This document shows, piece by piece, positions 1 through 11,800 of a stretch of DNA of 64,000 nt. Numbering within the stretch: the stretch's first letter is position 1; each line of letters starts with the position of its first letter. The notes beneath the pieces are model-generated. The model saw only the letters and a list, made by a program, of their open reading frames with translations, searched no databases and was not told the origin of the DNA. The DNA is taken from the NCBI GenBank assembly GCA_016297005.1, contig JAEDHK010000004.1:1-64000 (forward strand), read 5' to 3'. Source of the stretch: Clostridia bacterium (GTDB lineage: Bacteria > Bacillota > Clostridia > Christensenellales > DTU072). The position numbers were made by a program, and so were the translations under genes.

Positions 1-1
1 C

Positions 2-1024
2 ATGGCGCAATCCAAACTAAAACAAATAGAAAAACTGGGAGCTATGGGCAACGCCCCAAGTCCCTTTGACGACAAAACGTTTCATTCCGGGTTCCAACCG
101 CTGACAGAATCGGTCCGAAAGACGCTGATTGTCGATAAACTTGTCTTCGGTTACGATAAGCGGCTCGGCACACTTTCTTTTACGTTGGAACGCGGCCAAA
201 AACTGGGCGTGATCGGCGCAAACGGGTGCGGAAAGTCTACTTTTATCCGCACGCTTATGAATAAGATACCCGCACTTTCGGGCAACTTTCAGTTCGGCCT
301 GCATGCGGAGATCGGATACTTCGATCAGACGGCGACGCAGTCTTCTTCCGAACAGACAGTTTTCGATCACTTCCACGACGCGTTTCCTCTTTTGACGGAT
401 ACGGAAGTACGCACGGCTCTCGGCGCGTTTTTACTGTCCGGCGAAGACGTCTTCAAGCGCGTCTGCGACCTGTCCGGTGGCGAAAAAGTCCGACTTGCGT
501 TGTGCATGATCTTAAAAACGCGTCCCAACGTCCTGATTTTAGACGAACCGACCAACCATATGGACATCGTTGGCAAAGAGACTTTCGAGACAATGCTTCG
601 CGCTTATACGGGCACGGTGATCGTCGTGTCGCACGACAGATATCTTATTAACCAGGTGTGCGACCGCATCCTCGCCTTTAAGGACGGCGGCGCCGTTTAC
701 TTCGAGGGCGGATATGAAGAGTACGAAATAAAGTGTTCTTTTCCGGAAGAGGAAAAGCCGGGCGCGGCTACGCTCGTCAAAACCAAAAACAACGACTACA
801 AAAACAGTCCGCAAAAGGAAGCCGAACGCAGGGCGCGACGCATAGCGACGCTGGAAAAAAAGATCACAGAGAACGAAGCCTCCATCGCGGAAAAACAAAC
901 TTTGCTTTCTTCCCCGGAAGTATTCAGCAACTACAAAAAGATTATGGATATCCAAACTGAAATCGATAAATTGACGGAGGAGAACGAGACGCTCATGACG
1001 GAGTGGGCGACCCTTTCCGAATAA
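2..1024 (+). CDS. ABC-F family ATPase, C-terminal half (5' partial)
   Basis: C-terminal part of an ABC-F protein. These soluble twin-ATPase proteins act on the ribosome (translation factors or antibiotic target protection) and do not transport. The visible 340 residues start in the inter-domain linker and contain the second ATPase domain: Walker A GANGCGKST at about 72-80, signature LSGGE near 157 and Walker B VLILDEPTNHMD at about 177-188. A charged helical tail (about 270-340) resembles the usual short C-terminal extension. The first ATPase domain lies left of the window, so the ATG at position 2 is an internal methionine. A GGAGG sequence follows the stop codon closely. The subfamily cannot be assigned from half a protein. 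Confidence 0.93.
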   Translation: MAQSKLKQIEKLGAMGNAPSPFDDKTFHSGFQPLTESVRKTLIVDKLVFGYDKRLGTLSFTLERGQKLGVIGANGCGKSTFIRTLMNKIPALSGNFQFGLHAEIGYFDQTATQSSSEQTVFDHFHDAFPLLTDTEVRTALGAFLLSGEDVFKRVCDLSGGEKVRLALCMILKTRPNVLILDEPTNHMDIVGKETFETMLRAYTGTVIVVSHDRYLINQVCDRILAFKDGGAVYFEGGYEEYEIKCSFPEEEKPGAATLVKTKNNDYKNSPQKEAERRARRIATLEKKITENEASIAEKQTLLSSPEVFSNYKKIMDIQTEIDKLTEENETLMTEWATLSE

Positions 1025-1037
1025 AAAGGAGGGCGGT

Positions 1038-1239
1038 ATGAAAAGACACCGATAGCGGGCGCAGAGCGGAACACGAATCTGAAAGCTCTGCTCGGGAAGT
1101 TCATACGCGGCATAAAAAGCCGAAATTCTTTTTTGCCATCCTGCACGGTCTGATTCAAGACGGAAAAATAAGCGTCCTTTACAAAAAAAATCCGGATCGT
1201 TACGACCCGGAAAAATCAGACTCCGGACAAATAAAATAA
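1038..1239 (+). pseudogene. possible decayed small gene downstream of ABC-F
   Basis: A strong ribosome binding site (AAGGAGG) lies 7 bases before an ATG at 1038, but that frame stops after five codons (TAG at 1053). A second frame reads TPIAGAERNTNLKALLGKF and onward. A third frame reads plausible protein (FFAILHGLIQDGKISVLYKK) up to TAA at 1237-1239. This pattern fits a short gene broken by at least two single-base indels in A-rich runs. No family was recognised. Long spurious frames are common in this genome, so the call is weak. It could also be non-coding sequence that happens to follow a ribosome-binding-like stretch. Confidence 0.3.
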
Positions 1240-1278
1240 ACCGGACGGTCATTCGCGTGTCTGCCAATAAAGATTCGT

Positions 1279-2802
1279 TCACTCCGCGAGTTGAATAAAA
1301 ATATCCTTTCCCGTTAAAGAATAATCGGATCCGAACGGAACGTTCGACGTTACGAAATATGTGTAATTATTATAAGTTAAGGTTGCCTTACTTCCGGAAA
1401 CGGCAGCCGAAACAATCTCTTTCGCTTTATTCGAAAAGCGCAAAGCGAGCGTAACGCCGTCGGAAACAACGCGTACTCCCTCCGGCGAACACGTAAGCGT
1501 TATATCCCCCGCTTGCGTGCCGAGAACGTGCAGGCGCACCGACTCTTTTTCTTCTTCGTATACGACGTCTTTACAGGTCAGTTCTTTCCCGTCTTTCCTG
1601 AAATAAAGACCGGCCAAAACGCCGTTGCCGCTGAATCGAACGCCGTCGACAAGGGGCAAATTGTCATAATAAAGATCGTTTGTTTTACAGACGTTACCGA
1701 GATATCTCTCTTGATACCGGTCGCGGAACAAATAGCAGTCTCGAATGCGAAAGCCGTTTTTATCCGCATAAAAATTAAGACGATAATTTTTGCAATCGTA
1801 CCAATAAGAGCGTCTGCCCTCCCCTTTCCAGTCGTTTTCTGCCACAATAGTCGACGGAGGCGTCACGGGAAAAGTCTCGCAAAACCACTTTCCCGTCTGA
1901 CCGATGGTTTCCACTTCTATCTTGCCTTCTTTCCTCAGTTTGTCAAACAGCGGGTATTGGTACTTAATTCCTCTTTTCGTCTGCGCCCAGGGAAAGCTGT
2001 TTTCCTGACCTGCCTGCGCATAAGCAAACGTCAGACATTTTCCGCAATAATTCTCTTTCATGAACCAATCGACCCAACGTTTATTGCCGCCACCGCCGTC
2101 TTGAACGTACGCCGGTTCCAAGGTAATAACGCCCTGTTTTTTAAGACCTTGATCCGGGTCGAATTTGTAATCGTATTGCAAGACGGGATCAGAGCCGAGC
2201 ATACGGAACATAGGCACGGAAATCTGATTTTCTTTTTTGGTCGCCGGAGCGAACGCATTGTTTACGTTCGGATAATAGGCCTGTCCGTAATAGCCGCCCC
2301 AAAGGTTGTAACCGTCCGTACCCCACTGATCTTTACAGTTGCAAAATGCGTCCATGCCGTACTTCTCGGCGACGTACCGTAAACTATGCGCATCGATGGC
2401 CCACGCGCCGAGAACGCGCGGATAAAAACCGAAGACGGAATGAAATTTCGCGAAGATGGCGTCGATCAGCTTTTCTCTTTCTTCTTCGGTATATCCGACC
2501 GTCATCGAACAATGTGCGTTCCAGTCCCACACGTACCGTCCCGTCCAGTTCAGCCCTGCGGCTTCGACGTGCGGCTTATTCATTTCCATCCATACGCCGA
2601 GCTCGAATCTGTCGCCCGACTTCCTGATCTCTTGAATAAAGTCGTCGCGAATAAGCGCGTCGTACTGAAACAAAAACGTTGCGGGCAGATCGCACTTTTT
2701 CAATAGTTTAATTTGCTTTTTCAGCGGTCGGAGCAGATTAACATTCGAGCGAGGTTCCGCTCCGCGCAAAAACGTGACTATGTTCAGTATCTGTCTTTTC
2801 AT
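1279..2802 (-). CDS. NodB-like/TIM-barrel carbohydrate-active family protein (DUF3863-like)
   Basis: 507-aa protein, third gene of the giant-lipoprotein operon. The N-terminal half has features of a polysaccharide-deacetylase-like barrel family: an opening strand (NIVTFLRGAEPRS), then LPATFLFQYDALI, GVWMEM, WDWNAHCSMTVGYTEEER, GAWAIDAHSLRYVAEKYGMD and a CNCKDQWGTDGYNLWGGYY stretch. The C-terminal part (about 340-507) looks like a beta-sandwich. There is no signal peptide, so it is probably cytoplasmic. The ATG at 2802 is preferred because GGAG lies just upstream (GGAGAAGTATG). A longer reading from 2844 would overlap the preceding stop. The gap to the giant gene is 16 bp. Exact reaction and substrate are unknown; the family assignment (resembling DUF3863) is from memory. 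Confidence 0.72.
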   Translation of the reverse strand: MKRQILNIVTFLRGAEPRSNVNLLRPLKKQIKLLKKCDLPATFLFQYDALIRDDFIQEIRKSGDRFELGVWMEMNKPHVEAAGLNWTGRYVWDWNAHCSMTVGYTEEEREKLIDAIFAKFHSVFGFYPRVLGAWAIDAHSLRYVAEKYGMDAFCNCKDQWGTDGYNLWGGYYGQAYYPNVNNAFAPATKKENQISVPMFRMLGSDPVLQYDYKFDPDQGLKKQGVITLEPAYVQDGGGGNKRWVDWFMKENYCGKCLTFAYAQAGQENSFPWAQTKRGIKYQYPLFDKLRKEGKIEVETIGQTGKWFCETFPVTPPSTIVAENDWKGEGRRSYWYDCKNYRLNFYADKNGFRIRDCYLFRDRYQERYLGNVCKTNDLYYDNLPLVDGVRFSGNGVLAGLYFRKDGKELTCKDVVYEEEKESVRLHVLGTQAGDITLTCSPEGVRVVSDGVTLALRFSNKAKEIVSAAVSGSKATLTYNNYTYFVTSNVPFGSDYSLTGKDIFIQLAE

Positions 2803-2818
2803 ACTTCTCCAAAAAATA

Positions 2819-5800
2819 TTATTGTTTCGTTTCTTCGATATCAACCGTATTCGTGTCGTTTCCGTCGGCGTCGGTAAATCCGTTCTTATACATATCGGCG
2901 TTGCGCACTTCGGGGATACTGATGGCGACGTTGTTGTAACGGAATGTATCGTTCAGGATGATAGCGCCCGCCTGCTCTGCCTTAACGGCGTAATTGCGGT
3001 GATTGCTGAACAAAGTACGCTGGACGTTGATATCGTTATAACCGGAACGAATATGAATTCCGGTGCCGTTGTTATTGAACGTGCTGTCCGTCACTTCCAG
3101 ATTACCGCTGACAAGAAGGATCGCCGTCGTCAGACCTTCGAATCTTGTTCCGTCGCCGATATTGATCTTATCCTTATAGTTGACGGACGTATAGATACCC
3201 GTCGTATTGCTATAAATGCCGTTACTGCTGACGGTAAAGGCGCATTCGCTGATACGGATGGTGCTGGCGTTATTGCCCACGATCAAGCCGTAAGCGCCGT
3301 TGGAAGCAAGACGCACTTCGATGATACGCATCGTCAATGTACCCCTCTTAACCTCGATACCGGAAAGAATGGTCTCTATCTCCTTAGTGTCGGCGTTGTA
3401 ATAACCGACCAACGTCAGGTTGATATCCTTATCGATGGTAATGGCGTTATACGGAAGGATCTCGCCGGTGTTGGAACGCTTGGGCGAGAGATACAACACC
3501 GCCGTGTCGCCGTCGGACATCGAGTTGATCTTTTCCGCCAACTCCGCGTCTCCGTTTATGCCGATCGCTCCGTCTTCGGTGGTAATTACGTAAGCGGACG
3601 AAACCTTGACGTAAATGTTATAGTTGCTGAACATCCGAATAATGGACGCATACTTTTCGCTGTCGTGATAGAGCGAGCCTTCTTCGTTGGTCCCCAACAA
3701 GTTAACCTTAACGTAATCGCCGTAAAGCTGTCTGTTAGTCGCTTCTTGCGCGGTCAGGTTCCCGGTATGGAGTGCCGCATAAGAAGAACCCAGGCTCGTA
3801 TACGGGACGTCGCTTCCGTTCAACGCGATGCCGCCGATAAGCGCGGAATAAACGCCGACGGGATAGTGCGATCTGACTTCGGTAGACAGGATCAGGTCGC
3901 CGAGATCGGCTATCTTTTCTCCACCGAGCAGGTTGGTCAGATTATGCGTAACAAGATACCCTACTTTGCTGTTCGGGCAATAAACGCGATAGGTCCTGGT
4001 TCCTCCCCCTTCCGAAACGAGTTCTACCACGGCGGCTTCCGCCTTACCGAGGTTGCGATTGAATACGCAAGTGTTACAGTAGCATCTGGCCGTCATGTGC
4101 GTAAACTCCGCTTCGATCTTGACGCCGCAATTCGGGCAAACCAAACGATATCTGCCGTAAGAAACCTCGTCGGTCTCGAAACGATTTAAGGCGGCGCCGC
4201 AGTTTTCACAGACGCACTCGTCGGAACCGCTATGGATACGGACGTACCGGCTGAGATCGGCAACGCCGGCAAGGTAGTAGGATTCGATGTCGTCCAATTC
4301 GATAAAGATATCGGACGCAAGAATACCGACCGTCGCTTCGATCTCGCTCGCGCCGCCGTAATTGCTGTCGTTCGTGCTGATGAAGTTGGCTCCGCCGTCC
4401 ACCGTGATCCTGACGTTATAAATGCCGACGTCTCTGACGCCTGCATAGGTCGAAGAAGAAGTGCTGTTGGCTCTGTCGATTCTGGCGCCGTCCGACGTCC
4501 TGATTACGGTAAGGATCGTTCCGTCGAGGAAAGAATACCGATAGGTCACGGTAACGCCGGGGACGATATTTCCTCTCTCGTCCGTCACGGGAGAAACGTT
4601 CGGGTTCTGGACGGTGCCGTTATACATCATGGCAGGACTACTCACTTCGTATTCGATCGAAGTATCCTGTGCGATATTCAACGTACGGACCTCGTAACCG
4701 ACGCCGTTCTTGGCGTCCGACGTGGAGTAGACGAGCGTTCCGTCAGAAATATAGTTGCCGTAATTGCCGTCCGCGGGAACGATACTGATCTCCACCTGAT
4801 ATCCACCCGCATAAACGTCGATCGGAGCATCGTCCAATAAGACGCCGTCGCGTTTGTATTCGATATGAAGTTTTACTTCGCAAATAATCATAACCTCGGG
4901 GAAGAAATTGGTGTATACGTACGCGCATATCTCGGAGTCGCTTGCCGAAGCAGGCAACATATTCCGGGCTTCTTCGTACCATCCGATGATGACGTCCTTT
5001 GCCGCGTTGTTGACGCGGTTATACATGTCGCCGTACGCTATGGCCTTGGCCTCGGTTTCATTATAATGGATACCGTTATGCTCGTTTTCTCCGTTTCCGT
5101 TCATATACTTACGGAACAGTTCGTCTTTTTCGCGTTCGCCGAACCAGTTATCGACGGTAACGTAAGGCAAGACGGGATCGATCAACGTATTGTTGAATAC
5201 GTATGCGCGTTTGCGTATGGTTTTCTTCTCTTCGGTGTAATCGGGCCATTGACTGTTTTTAGAAGAAAGTTCTTTCTCCGCTTCGATAAGTTTCTGTTCG
5301 AGATAGGCTTGTTCTCTTCCGCTCGAACGCTCGTAAATCTTCCTGAACACGTCCGCTTTCGCGGCGGATTCTTCGTCTTCGGCGCCGGCGACGTCGAGCA
5401 AGGACGCGTTATACATCTCCTCTCTTTCGGTGTTGGTCCTGAACCATGGGATATAACGAACGTTCTGTCTCTCTCCGCTATAAATTGTTTCGATCGATCT
5501 GTCCTGCGTTTGGTTCAGGAAACCGATGTTGCCGATGTTTACTACGTACGGCTCGATCACGAGCGAGAAGGTCAGATAGTCTCTTTCTTCCCCATTCAGA
5601 TCCTCGTGTTTCAGCAGATAGTTATAGTCGTCCATCATGATGCGGATATAGTATTCTCCCACGTTGATGGGATAATTTGTCGAGCTCCAACTTTCTTCTG
5701 CCGCAGAAGCCAATCTGTACTCAACTCTCAGATTCTCGGCCGGAATTCTTCCGTAACTGCCGTCAGAACGCAAGAAAGTGATCGTATCCGAGTCGAAATC

Positions 5801-8800
5801 CAGCTTGAAGTACTTGGCGTCGTACACCTTGCCGATATAAATGCCGTGATTGCCGTTGATCTGATGAATAAAGGTATTCGTCACATCCTCTTTATCGATA
5901 TAGATGGTCAATTCTTTATAGAACCATCTGTTATTGGAAGCAAAGTAGTACCCTTTGACGGTATACCCGACGCTTGTGGCCAGATTGACGTTCACGTCGG
6001 AAAGGTCCCAATAGAAATCAAACGTGAAACCGGTATCGACCGTACGGCCCTTAGGCAGATCGGACGCTTTCATTTCTTTGCCGAGCGGCCATACGATAGC
6101 GTCCGTAGCCGCTCTGTCGGTCGCCCAGGACCATTCGGAAGAATTCTCGTCTTTGTCGAATATGACGTTGCTGGCAGTCTGTACGATCTCCGTATTCAGG
6201 TAGGTCTTGAGCGGAACTTTGATTTCCATGCTGTACTTGGCCGTGCCCTTATCGTCAAAAGCCAGACGCGCGTCGGTGCCGCTTGACATATCGTACAGAA
6301 CGGTCACGTACGCAACGTTATTCATAAAGTCGTAACGAATACTGTCTTCCTGTATCTCGAAACGCACCTCGCTGTCCGAATCGGTCGTGAAGTACCCTCC
6401 GAGGCTGGGCGGCGCGTCAATAACGGAAGTCTGCAATGCATTGTTCGCGTCGTGCGCATAGCAGTAATAATCGTACTCAATAAAATCGTTAATCTTATCT
6501 TCCAACGTCGCGAACAACTTGGGATCGATGACTTCGATAGTGAAGACGATATTGTTACCGATAAAGCCGGATTCAGACATGCCGAGTATGCCTCTGACAC
6601 CTTTTCCGTCGTTACCGTTATACACTTTGAGGCTGTCCGCGGTAACGTCGTTCATCGCAAGATACAAAGGCGCTTTTCTCCATTCCGGTTTTTCTGCCGT
6701 GCCGAAATTGAAGTATACGTAAGAATAGTTCTGTTCAACCTGGGACGCGGCCGAGTCTTGCTTATAGACAAGATAGATTGTGCCGCCGTTGATATAAGAA
6801 CCGGATTCGGCCAGGTCGTTCAGATCAATGTTGGAGTACACCCCGAACCGGACTCTTACTTCGTATCCCATATACGTAAAGGACGCAATAAACCCATTGT
6901 CCGGCGATTCGGTGCCGATAACGATCTCTCTGAGTAATTCTTCGTTCTCCACTTTCCAATCGGATTGCTTCAAATTGACGGTCACGTACGACTCGTTTTT
7001 GAAAACGATCCTCATTTCTTCCGGATACTCGGGATACAATTGATTGATCTTATAACCGATACAGTCGATGGCACCGATGTTCGTGGGCACGACGGATTCG
7101 TTGATGACGGTCCCGTACGTCGTATCTCCGTCGCCGCTCTGCAAAGAGGTAATTTGCATGTCTTCAACAAAAATGACCGTCTTCCAGTCGATCGTGCCGG
7201 ACAAAGCGAAGCGCACCTTGTCGCCTATCTGCTCGTTGGACGAAGAATACTGCGTCAACGTAATGCCAAGCTCGTTATAATCGTACTCCACAATATAATA
7301 TCCGTCTTCGACGTCCAGTCGATAGGAGAGAATACGAGTCGCAATATCCGCTTTGGTGCCGGATAAAGAGTAGTTTACGCCGGAGTCATCCCACTTGATA
7401 TCGGTATAGAACTTGACGTCTCCGTTACCGTACACGACGTATAATTCGCTCGGATAGATATAACCGGTATGATCGACGCGTAGTAAAGAATCGGACGTGG
7501 GCATGATATAAATAACGTTCTTATCCTTGTTTTCTTCATACAACTTATAGTAATCGGAAAACTCGTTTTCGCCTTGCAACGCATTTTTGCTGTAATCGGA
7601 AGTAAGCGCATACAGACACTCGATACTTCTGTTCAGATATTGAACGTTCAATTGCACGCTATACGTTCTGCCGCCGTCTCCGGGTACGACGATATAGTAT
7701 GCCGGGTCTCCGGATACGATACGACTGAATTCCGTCGTCGAAGTCAAAGGATCGACGTCGAACGGCAACGTATAAAATTCTTCGGAGTACGAGAAAGCGT
7801 TGATGTATCCGAGGTCGGCCGCAAGAGATTCTCCCACATAACCATAAGCGTGCACGCGAGAAGGAAGGACCGGATTTAAGACGTCGATTACGATGGTGTT
7901 TTCCGACGAAGCCCCCTCGAACCAGACGTGAATGCCCGTCAGGTCTCTCAGCTTATATGACACGGCGTCGCTATGATATCCGTTCGAGAACGTCACGGAC
8001 GTATTGGTAAGATTTTTGTTTTCAATAACGATATACTCGGTGTATTCTGTCAGATAATTCGCAATATACTCGTTATAATAACGGATATCGAGCACTTCTA
8101 TTTTTTCGATCGTCTTGCGCGAGTTGGCGATATAAATACGCGCGTTGGTCAACGTCGCGTCGGCAACTGTACCACTTGTCGGATCGAATTCAGCCCAACC
8201 GGCGCTTCTGCCCGCGTCGAAATAGACTACGTGGCGCAGTTCTTCTTCGTCGCTGGCGACAGTCAGATGATCGCCGGAATAGAAGGTCATCAGCACCGTA
8301 CGCTTTTGATAAAGAGCTTTGATCGCGCCTTCATATCCCTCGGTACCGACGTATTCGCGAATAAAGTGCGCAAGCGTCAACTGTCCGGGCACGTTCGGAT
8401 TCTCGCCGCTGATACCGGTCGCTTCCGCGCCCTTAGGTACGCCGGCGATTTGCATATAAACGCGATCGACGTATTCTTTCAGCGGGTTGATTTCTCCAAG
8501 GCGCATCTCCACGTATGCGGAGGTATGACTGAGGACGTCCAGAATGTTCAGCATATATCTGTCGAAAATAGCGTAAGCTTCCGGCTTTTCCTCTTTATCT
8601 CCCAAAAATCCGACTTCGGTAAGAGACTTTTTGAGAATATCGAGCGGCAAGCCGCTTTCCGTAAGATTGGACGCCTCGTTGAAGAGGTCGGCTATATTTT
8701 CCAGTATATTCTCATACAGACTTGCGAAAGTGGATTGCATGAAGGAGAGCGAATTGATCGTTTGCCCGTTCTTGATGATGCCGCCCATAAAGTCGACGTT

Positions 8801-11800
8801 GTTCAGCAGTAAGTCAATCAAGAAGTACTTGTAGTCGATCGTTACTTCGGAATAGTCGTTGTACAGTATGTTATCCTTCGTCAAATAACCTCTGTCAATC
8901 TCATCCCGATCGGAATAATTGCCGACGCCGTCCCGGTATTCTGCAACTCTTTCCAAAAATCTGTAGATCGTCTGCGGTACGGTGGCACCGGCCAGTTCCG
9001 CGTCGCCGCCGCATCCGTAATACTGTTGCATATAAACGGCGCTTATCAATGATTTTTCAAGATCGGACAAAACGACGGGCCTGCCGAGATACTCGCTCAA
9101 AGCCTCTGTAAAGCGATAACCGCTCCACCAGTTTGCGCCGAACGAGGTCGCGAAATCTCTCTTCAATCTGTCGGGCTGACAAACGTATTCTTCCATTATC
9201 TCCGTACTTTCGGCGATTTCCGAAGTCAGATAATAATAGACAGCGTTACCGAATTGTTCTTGCGAGAGCGTCAGAATGGATAACGAGTCGTAAATATCCT
9301 GATAGACCGATTTTTCGATGCCCTTTTCTACCGCCGCATAGAATTGCGTCAGTTTTTCGCCGACAAGGTTTTCTTGCATGGCGTCGAAAATGTCGCGATA
9401 GTATTCCGTCATGACGGGATAATTCGCCGTTTTGCCCGTTCCCGTTGCGCGTAAGATATCTTTTACCCTCTTATATCTTGCTTCGTTCTCGTAATAGGTA
9501 AACGGAACGAACACGTTATCGGAGCTGGCGGGCGTACCGCTGACCGATACTTTCCGGATGGTGTAATACGTCTGTCCGATACGGAACTTATCGTCCGTCG
9601 TCACTCTGTATATCTGTTTCGTCGCGTCGTATACGTAATAGACGTCCTGAATGACCGTACCGGTTGCGACGGTCGCCGCGCTGAATCGATAGTAATTTCC
9701 GTCGGGAAGGTAGGTCAGGAGTCCCGTCTTCACAACGTTCTGATATGCGGTCTCCACGCCCGGATGCACGATGAATTCCAAAATGGAATCCAGTCGTTCT
9801 CCGTATGCGCCTTGATAGTAAATATCGTACGCAAGATCGACGAAAGAGGCTTTCAGGCGTTCGTCTGCGGCGGAGAGTAATCCATTGACGCTGCCTTCCG
9901 CCAGATCGAAAACGTATTTATACAGTTCGGCTCTGTAATAGCGGTGCGCCATACCTTCGACAAATTCGCCGGTTTGCGCGTCCGTATAGCCATATAAATA
10001 ATCGTTCGTCAGATTATTGAACTCCGTCGAATTTACGGACAGTATCTTTTCCGCATACTGCGTGACTCTCTCTTTGGCCGCGACGAACATATCGTTCGAT
10101 TCGGTAATGGGAGAATGTTCTACCGCAAAGCCGAGCATCTTATACCCTTCTTCCAGATAGAATGCGTAATAAGAGTTATAGAGATTGTCGCGGAATCCGG
10201 CGCCCAGATCGTGTCGGCCAAGAAGCGCGACGAAGAAGTCGCCGGAAACGGAATTTTCTTTTTCCAATGAAGAAGCGATACAGCTTGCTTCGTCAAAGGT
10301 CGGACCGACGTATATCTTCGCCACTTCTTCCACGATGGCTCTTTGATGAGCGTCGGCGACGTTGTGATAATAGTACAGGATCGAGCGGAGGGCATAATCT
10401 TTCAAGAATCTTTCCACAATATTGTACCTGACCGACTCGAACGTCTTGCCGCTGAACAGACTGTTGCGATAACGGTTATAGATCGTCTCCGCTTCCGCCG
10501 CAAAGTAATCTTCACAAGAAAGCAGATCTCCCGCAACTTCCGAATATGTTATTGCGTGGAACTTTTTCGGATAATACAGCGTCTCCATACCCTCCTGAGA
10601 AAGGGTGGACGCAAGCGTATACGCAACGGCGTCGCCCGTGTCCCGCAGGAACAATCTGTAAAAACGGGTAAAGATATACATATCGTCGTTATAATTACTA
10701 CCGTACGAAACGACGCTCGTCTTATTGCAGAGCGCGTCAAGAATATCTTTTGCCGCCGTATAGCGTAAACTATCGGCATAGCCTTGACTACGCGTCTCAT
10801 AATCCTCGTTGAACACGCCGGCAGTCCTTTCTTCTTCTCTGGCCATCAAATAAACGAACGCGAGAGATGCAAGACAGCAATCGGCGGAATTCCCATTATA
10901 AGAGAACTCACTCGGATCGCGGAAGAAGCTCTCCATGACTTCCGTCACGCCATTGTTTCTGGACTTGTTATTCTCGATCAGCTTGGCGATCGCAAGCGCT
11001 TTGATCTTTCTGCACGAGTCGAACGCTAATTGTTCCAATCTGTACGTAAACGTGAGATTATTGGAAACAGATTGCTCGAAGCGGAGATAATAATAGTACT
11101 TTGCGAAAGCGTCTAAGATCTCGTCGCGCGTAAAACCGTACTTCGAAAAAACGTTCAGTCCCGTACCGGGATCGGCGTTGTATTCGGCCCAATCGTACAT
11201 AGAGATCAGATTGCCGCCGGAAACGGTCAGTCCGTTTACGTTGACGAGGGATTGTGCGTAAACCAGAAAAGCCTTGTTGGTCTTGACCCATTCTTTTCCA
11301 TTTTCGATATCCGCGGAAGAATACCCGAAGATATCGGCGTTTTCGACCAGAGCGTCATACGGCGTCTTGCCCTTTACATAATAGGTCTTGCCTTCCGCAA
11401 ATACGGAGTCTGTCGTCTGATGATATCTGTAATACCGATATCCGGCAGCGCCGTACTCCAATGCCGTACGTTCATAATAGACGCTTCCCTGAACGGCCGC
11501 GCCCGCTTTCACGGTCGCCGGATAATAGCTGTTGGCGACGTAGTTGACCAAGAAATCGAACATAACGTTGGCCACGGAAACGAGAGGCGTGTACGTATCG
11601 TTTGCGGTAACAAGGGAGTTATGCGTTTTTCTGGTTTTCGTCCAGCTCTCCATGTTCGCGTCGGATAAAAAGGAGGAATACGCATAGCAATAGCTATTAT
11701 GATCTTCCGGGTCCGACCCGGCGCCGAGGTCGGCGTCGTTATAATAACTCTCCCACAAAGAAAGGAGATCGACCACGCCGAGATCGTTCAAAGAAGAATA

